DNA of 64,000 nt. It comes from Bryocella elongata. Its GTDB lineage: Bacteria; Acidobacteriota; Terriglobia; Terriglobales; Acidobacteriaceae. Shown here piece by piece: positions 60,877 through 64,000 of the stretch; within the stretch, counting starts at the first letter, position 1; each line of letters opens with the position of its first letter. The DNA lies in assembly GCF_900108185.1 (NCBI RefSeq), contig NZ_FNVA01000001.1, forward strand, positions 124,001 through 188,000, read 5' to 3'. The notes beneath the pieces are model-generated. The model did no database searches and was not told the origin of the DNA. It saw only the letters and a program-made list of their open reading frames with translations. A program made the translations under genes and the position numbers.

Positions 60877-62031
60877 ATGCGTCGACGGTGGGAGGAGCGA
60901 GTGAAGGTACGAACGCAGGCGGGACGCTTCAGGCTGGGATGGTGGGCGGTGCTCGCGATTGCTTTTGGTTCCGCGATTCCGCACTCGCAGGCATCCGTGG
61001 CGGTGCTGGTGGAGCAGCCGTATGGGCACCTCGGGACGTTTTCGCCGGGCGGGCACTCTGCGATCTTTCTGGATCACGTGTGTGCGGAGACGCCGGTGAA
61101 GTTGCGTCCCTGCCAGCCGGACGAACTGGGCGTGGTGATCAGCCGCTACGATGGGATTCAGCACCTGGACTGGCTTGCTGTGCCGCTCACGGGCTACTTG
61201 TATGCAGTCGATACCGCGGCGGACATTCCCGCCTCGATGGACCGCGAACGCGAGGTTGCGTTGCGCGACATTTACCGGCGGGCGCACCTGGAATCGATCG
61301 CGCCGGATTTGCCGGATGGCAAGGCTCCTGGTGGAAACTGGTATGAGCTGGCAGGCTCTGCTTACGACCGGGCGATCTTTGGCTTCAGCGTGAAGACGAC
61401 TGCCGAGCAGGATGCCGGGCTCATTGCGCTCTTCAACGACCGCCGAAATGTGGAGCGTTACAACGGAGCGTTTACCAACTGCGCCGACTTTGCGCGGGTC
61501 ACCATCAACCGCTTCTACCCGGGAGCGATCCATCGCAACTTCATTGCTGACTTCGGTGTGACTTCGCCGAAGCAGGTCGCCAGGCAGCTGACGAAGTACG
61601 CTTCGCGCCATCCTGAGGTGGAGCTGGAGGTCTTCAAGGTGCCGCAGGTGCGCGGGTCGCTGCCGCGTAGTCATGCCAACGAGGGCGTGAGTGAAGCGCT
61701 GGTGCGACGCTACGGCCTGCCGATCGTGCTGATCTCGCCTGTTACCGCCGCGCTGATGCTGACTGCCTACATCGGGGATGGGCGGTTCGAGATGCCGCGG
61801 CACGCGCCGATCCTGGACGTTGGCGTGCTCGAGGCCGAGGCGAGAGTGCTGCCTGCGCTGGTGGCTCCTGCCGGCGGCCCGGAGCAGGAGGCGATGCTGA
61901 CGCGGTCTCTTCGGCTGCCGGAGCCGGAGGCTGCACTGCCGTTTCCCGATCCGCCGTCGATGCCTCGAGTGGAGGTCGTTGCGGTACCGCAGGGAAAGAC
62001 GGAGCCAGCCGGAGCATCGCAGCCTTTCTAG
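60877..62031 (+). CDS. exported protein, possible permuted NlpC/P60-type hydrolase
   Basis: 384 residues (GTG 60901 is an alternative start). Hydrophobic leader (LGWWAVLAIAFGSAIPHSQA). Two motifs suggest the circularly permuted papain-like fold (YaeF/LRAT style), in which His comes before Cys: SPGGHSAIFLDHVC (near 65) and RYNGAFTNCADFARVTINRFYPG (near 205). If so, Cys in TNCADFA is the nucleophile and His in GGHSAIF the base. The C-terminus (after about 320) is Pro-rich. Amidase or peptidase activity is an inference. Confidence 0.7.
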   Translation: MRRRWEERVKVRTQAGRFRLGWWAVLAIAFGSAIPHSQASVAVLVEQPYGHLGTFSPGGHSAIFLDHVCAETPVKLRPCQPDELGVVISRYDGIQHLDWLAVPLTGYLYAVDTAADIPASMDREREVALRDIYRRAHLESIAPDLPDGKAPGGNWYELAGSAYDRAIFGFSVKTTAEQDAGLIALFNDRRNVERYNGAFTNCADFARVTINRFYPGAIHRNFIADFGVTSPKQVARQLTKYASRHPEVELEVFKVPQVRGSLPRSHANEGVSEALVRRYGLPIVLISPVTAALMLTAYIGDGRFEMPRHAPILDVGVLEAEARVLPALVAPAGGPEQEAMLTRSLRLPEPEAALPFPDPPSMPRVEVVAVPQGKTEPAGASQPF

Positions 62032-62115
62032 GCGACGCGGGGTGGATGCGCGGTGAAGGCTGGCGCAGTCCCAATGGCTGGACGCGGCCTAAGCGCAAAA
62101 TGCGACAATAGCGAT

Positions 62116-62373
62116 ATGGAAGTTCTGGTCTATTCGGCTGACTGGTGCCGTGACTGCCGCGAGGCGAAGCGTTTTCTGAACCTGCATTCGATCCCGTACC
62201 GGGAGATCGATATCGAGCGTGAGCCTGGCGCAGCCGAGGCCGTGATCGAAGCGACAGGGAAGCGGGCGATCCCCCAGTTTGTGATTGATGGACGCTGGGT
62301 GCAGCCGTACCGCCCGGGGCAGGGCTTTCTCCACCACGAGATGGCTGAGTTGTTCGGTGTGAAGCACCCGTAG
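62116..62373 (+). CDS. glutaredoxin-like protein
   Basis: 85 residues. Thioredoxin fold with redox motif CRDC (YSADWCRDCREAKRFL), the cis-Pro strand RAIPQFVIDGRWVQPY and a final helix. Mycoredoxin/NrdH-like proteins have the same size. It may work with bacillithiol (see bshB1) or a thioredoxin reductase. ATG 62116 is chosen; GACAAT 6 nt upstream may be its -10 element. Confidence 0.9.
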   Translation: MEVLVYSADWCRDCREAKRFLNLHSIPYREIDIEREPGAAEAVIEATGKRAIPQFVIDGRWVQPYRPGQGFLHHEMAELFGVKHP

Positions 62374-62441
62374 TTGCATCGGTGTGACGTTCCGCGGGGT
62401 CGTCACCCCGCGGCCATCTGCCGCGACAGCGATGCTCTACG

Positions 62442-63014
62442 TTAGCTGCTTTCAGCTTCCCCGGTGCCCTGTGACTGTCCCGCGATCTGAAGTTCGTGGA
62501 GCGCGTGCATGAGCATTTCGCTCTTTGGACCGAGCTCTTTCAAGTGTTCGACCACGAGACGGTGGAGCAGTTCCTCTCCCTGCTGCGTGAGGAGTACGAG
62601 AGACCGGCGAAGGTCCTTTTCATCGTGCTCGCGCCGCACCAGTCCCTTGCGCTCGGCCCGGTCCACGAGTTCCACCATGCTGTTGTGACGCAGAATCATC
62701 CGTTCGGCCAGGTAGCCGATCGATGCCTTTTGCCCCTCCGGCATGGAGGCAATGACCTGCATCAGTTGATATTGTTGAGCGGCGATACCTGCCCGCTCAC
62801 TCGCCATTTCGCTGAAACTAAGGAACTTTCGCAGCTGAAAGCGAAACTCCGCAAGTGTACGCAACCGGCTCAGGTACGTGCCGTTGCTGTTGTTGGTGTC
62901 CATTGAAGATGTAGCCTCGTTCTTCGATGCACGCGAGTTTTCCAGCCAAGGTAAATAATTTGGCTCGGTTTGAAACTTTCTCGCGTGCTGATTCGTAATC
63001 GTACCCTCGTTCAT
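62442..63014 (-). CDS. MarR family transcriptional regulator
   Basis: 190 residues. Winged-helix region: YQLMQVIASMPEGQKASIGYLAERMILRHNSMVELVDRAERKGLVRREHDEKDLRRSLVLLTQQGEELL, typical of MarR with recognition helix and the DxRR wing. GGAGG five bases before ATG 63014 supports that start; it adds about 45 polar residues (MNEGTITNQHARKF...) before the usual dimerisation helix, more than in most MarR proteins. It is divergent from purB; its ligand is unknown. Confidence 0.88.
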   Translation of the reverse strand: MNEGTITNQHARKFQTEPNYLPWLENSRASKNEATSSMDTNNSNGTYLSRLRTLAEFRFQLRKFLSFSEMASERAGIAAQQYQLMQVIASMPEGQKASIGYLAERMILRHNSMVELVDRAERKGLVRREHDEKDLRRSLVLLTQQGEELLHRLVVEHLKELGPKSEMLMHALHELQIAGQSQGTGEAESS

Positions 63015-63155
63015 ACCAGCCTCCATTAGAAAAGTCCAACGTCTTTCGATATATGAGCTTGCGCTTGTCGTCCCGCGAAGAAAGCTCTGTCCGGAATTAG
63101 GCCCGTCAAATACTGGGGTCCGTTCCTCCGGTGCGGCGAAGGTGGTTGAGCCCGT

Positions 63156-63161
63156 TACACT
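63156..63161 (+). promoter_or_regulatory. -10 element TACACT before purB
   Basis: TACACT ends 7 nt before ATG 63169; no Shine-Dalgarno sequence. No convincing -35 is seen 17 bp upstream. Confidence 0.5.
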
Positions 63162-63168
63162 AAAAGCT

Positions 63169-64000
63169 ATGATTCCCCGTTACACGCGGCCTGAGATGGC
63201 CGCACTGTGGTCTGAGCAGACCCGATTCGCGAATTGGTTACGTGTGGAGCTGGCGGCCACCGATGTGTTGGCAGAGGCCGGACTGGTTCCTCCTGAGGCT
63301 GCCAAAGAGCTGCGGCAACACGCGGCGTTCACGATACCGCGTATCCATGAGCTGGAAAGTGATCTTCGTCACGATGTTTTAGCTTTCACAACGTGTGTGG
63401 CCGAGCATGTTCGCGGAGCTGGGTCGGATGCCGCCCGATGGCTACACTTTGGTCTTACCTCCACGGATGTCGTCGACACGGCGCAGGCCCTAACGTTGCT
63501 GGAGGCCTCGGCGAGCATTCGGAAGGGGATCGTGGCATTCCGCGAGACGCTGAAGGCCCGGGCGATCGAGTTCAAGCTGACGCCGACGATTGGACGCACG
63601 CACGGTATCCACGCCGAGCCGACGACCTTCGGGCTGAAGCTGCTGCTCTGGTATGCGGAGATGGGCAGGAATCTGAAGCGCTTCGACCTGGCAGCGGAAG
63701 ACCTGCGCGTTGGGAAGCTTTCGGGAGCCGTGGGGACATTCGGGCATCTTGAACCGCGGCATGAGGTGGCGATCCTTGCGAACCTGGGCCTGCGCCCGGC
63801 GGAGGTCTCGACCCAGGTGCTGCAGCGCGACCGCCATGCTGCGTATCTGGCGACGCTGGCTGTGATCTGCTCGACGCTGGACAAGATTGCGACGGAGGTG
63901 CGTCACCTGCAGCGGACGGAGGTTCGTGAGGCGGAGGAGTACTTCTCGCCGAAGCAGAAGGGATCGAGCGCGATGCCGCACAAGCGCAACCCGATTACTG
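63169..64000 (+). CDS. purB: adenylosuccinate lyase, 3' part outside window
   Basis: 277 codons visible, cut by the window edge. Cleaves SAICAR and adenylosuccinate in purine synthesis. Motifs: MIPRYTRPEMAALWSEQ at the start, HFGLTSTDVVDTAQAL (near 85), GRTHGIHAEPTTFGLK (near 142, catalytic His), and the fumarase/aspartase signature GSSAMPHKRNP at the very end. Length so far is in line with family members of about 430 residues. Confidence 0.96.
   Translation, partial: MIPRYTRPEMAALWSEQTRFANWLRVELAATDVLAEAGLVPPEAAKELRQHAAFTIPRIHELESDLRHDVLAFTTCVAEHVRGAGSDAARWLHFGLTSTDVVDTAQALTLLEASASIRKGIVAFRETLKARAIEFKLTPTIGRTHGIHAEPTTFGLKLLLWYAEMGRNLKRFDLAAEDLRVGKLSGAVGTFGHLEPRHEVAILANLGLRPAEVSTQVLQRDRHAAYLATLAVICSTLDKIATEVRHLQRTEVREAEEYFSPKQKGSSAMPHKRNPIT

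Overview
The window looks like chromosomal DNA of a soil acidobacterium of the family Acidobacteriaceae (Terriglobus/Granulicella/Edaphobacter-like). Reasons: high GC with strong third-position bias, an Acidobacteria-type VWFA-related secreted protein, an M13 peptidase, BshB1-type bacillithiol deacetylase, LpxL/LpxD lipid A genes (Gram-negative envelope), a fused homocysteine methyltransferase/MTHFR, and many dispersed short repeats. The genus is an inference; no database search was possible. I recognised no rRNA, tRNA, CRISPR array, prophage or insertion sequence.

Layout. 1-4746: M13 peptidase (cut by the edge), an exported unknown protein, rpsT with promoter and terminator, and an aspartic-protease-like exported protein. 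4896-10863: a repeat-flanked membrane protein, then the conserved cluster phoH-ybeY-CBS/CorC protein-era-GNAT. 10872-14433: TIGR01777 epimerase, a small unknown protein, M20 amidohydrolase and an exported unknown protein. 14583-20110: a NtrX/NtrY-type two-component system whose regulator lacks the sigma54-contact GAFTGA loop, followed by an M24-fold protein that has lost three of five metal ligands. 20288-26342: fbp, a truncated AlaX-like editing protein, a short possible island (membrane protein and Cys-rich lipoprotein), and priA enlarged by repeats. 26598-33339: M50 protease, HU, dcd, a LuxR regulator, a SYLF protein, lpxL-lpxD and a MobB-like NTPase. 33446-42567: bshB, a propeller-like lipoprotein, the methionine/folate fusion with xseB, an L,D-transpeptidase, polyprenyl synthase, yajQ, tatD and a pair of cupins. 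42643-55326: metG, an MFS transporter, the VWFA protein, mtnA, two small zinc ribbons, a CPBP protease and uvrA. 55635-64000: small membrane, STN-like and unknown exported proteins, nitroreductase, alpha/beta hydrolase, ubiX, a possible permuted NlpC/P60 protein, glutaredoxin, MarR and the start of purB.

Two themes stand out. First, several families of very short repeats (AGCGGAAC octamers, GGGATTA heptamers, GGGCCCA/GGGTTCA runs, GCCAGAT heptamers, GGGCTGAAGCCC palindromes) occur between genes, often in opposed copies that form perfect hairpins, and have also entered priA, uvrA, metG and ybeY without breaking the reading frame. Second, at least eight genes have a TANNNT -10-like hexamer only 6-8 nt before the start codon and no Shine-Dalgarno sequence, which suggests frequent leaderless mRNAs. 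Gene starts were chosen by reading the sequence; where they depend on TTG or GTG this is stated.
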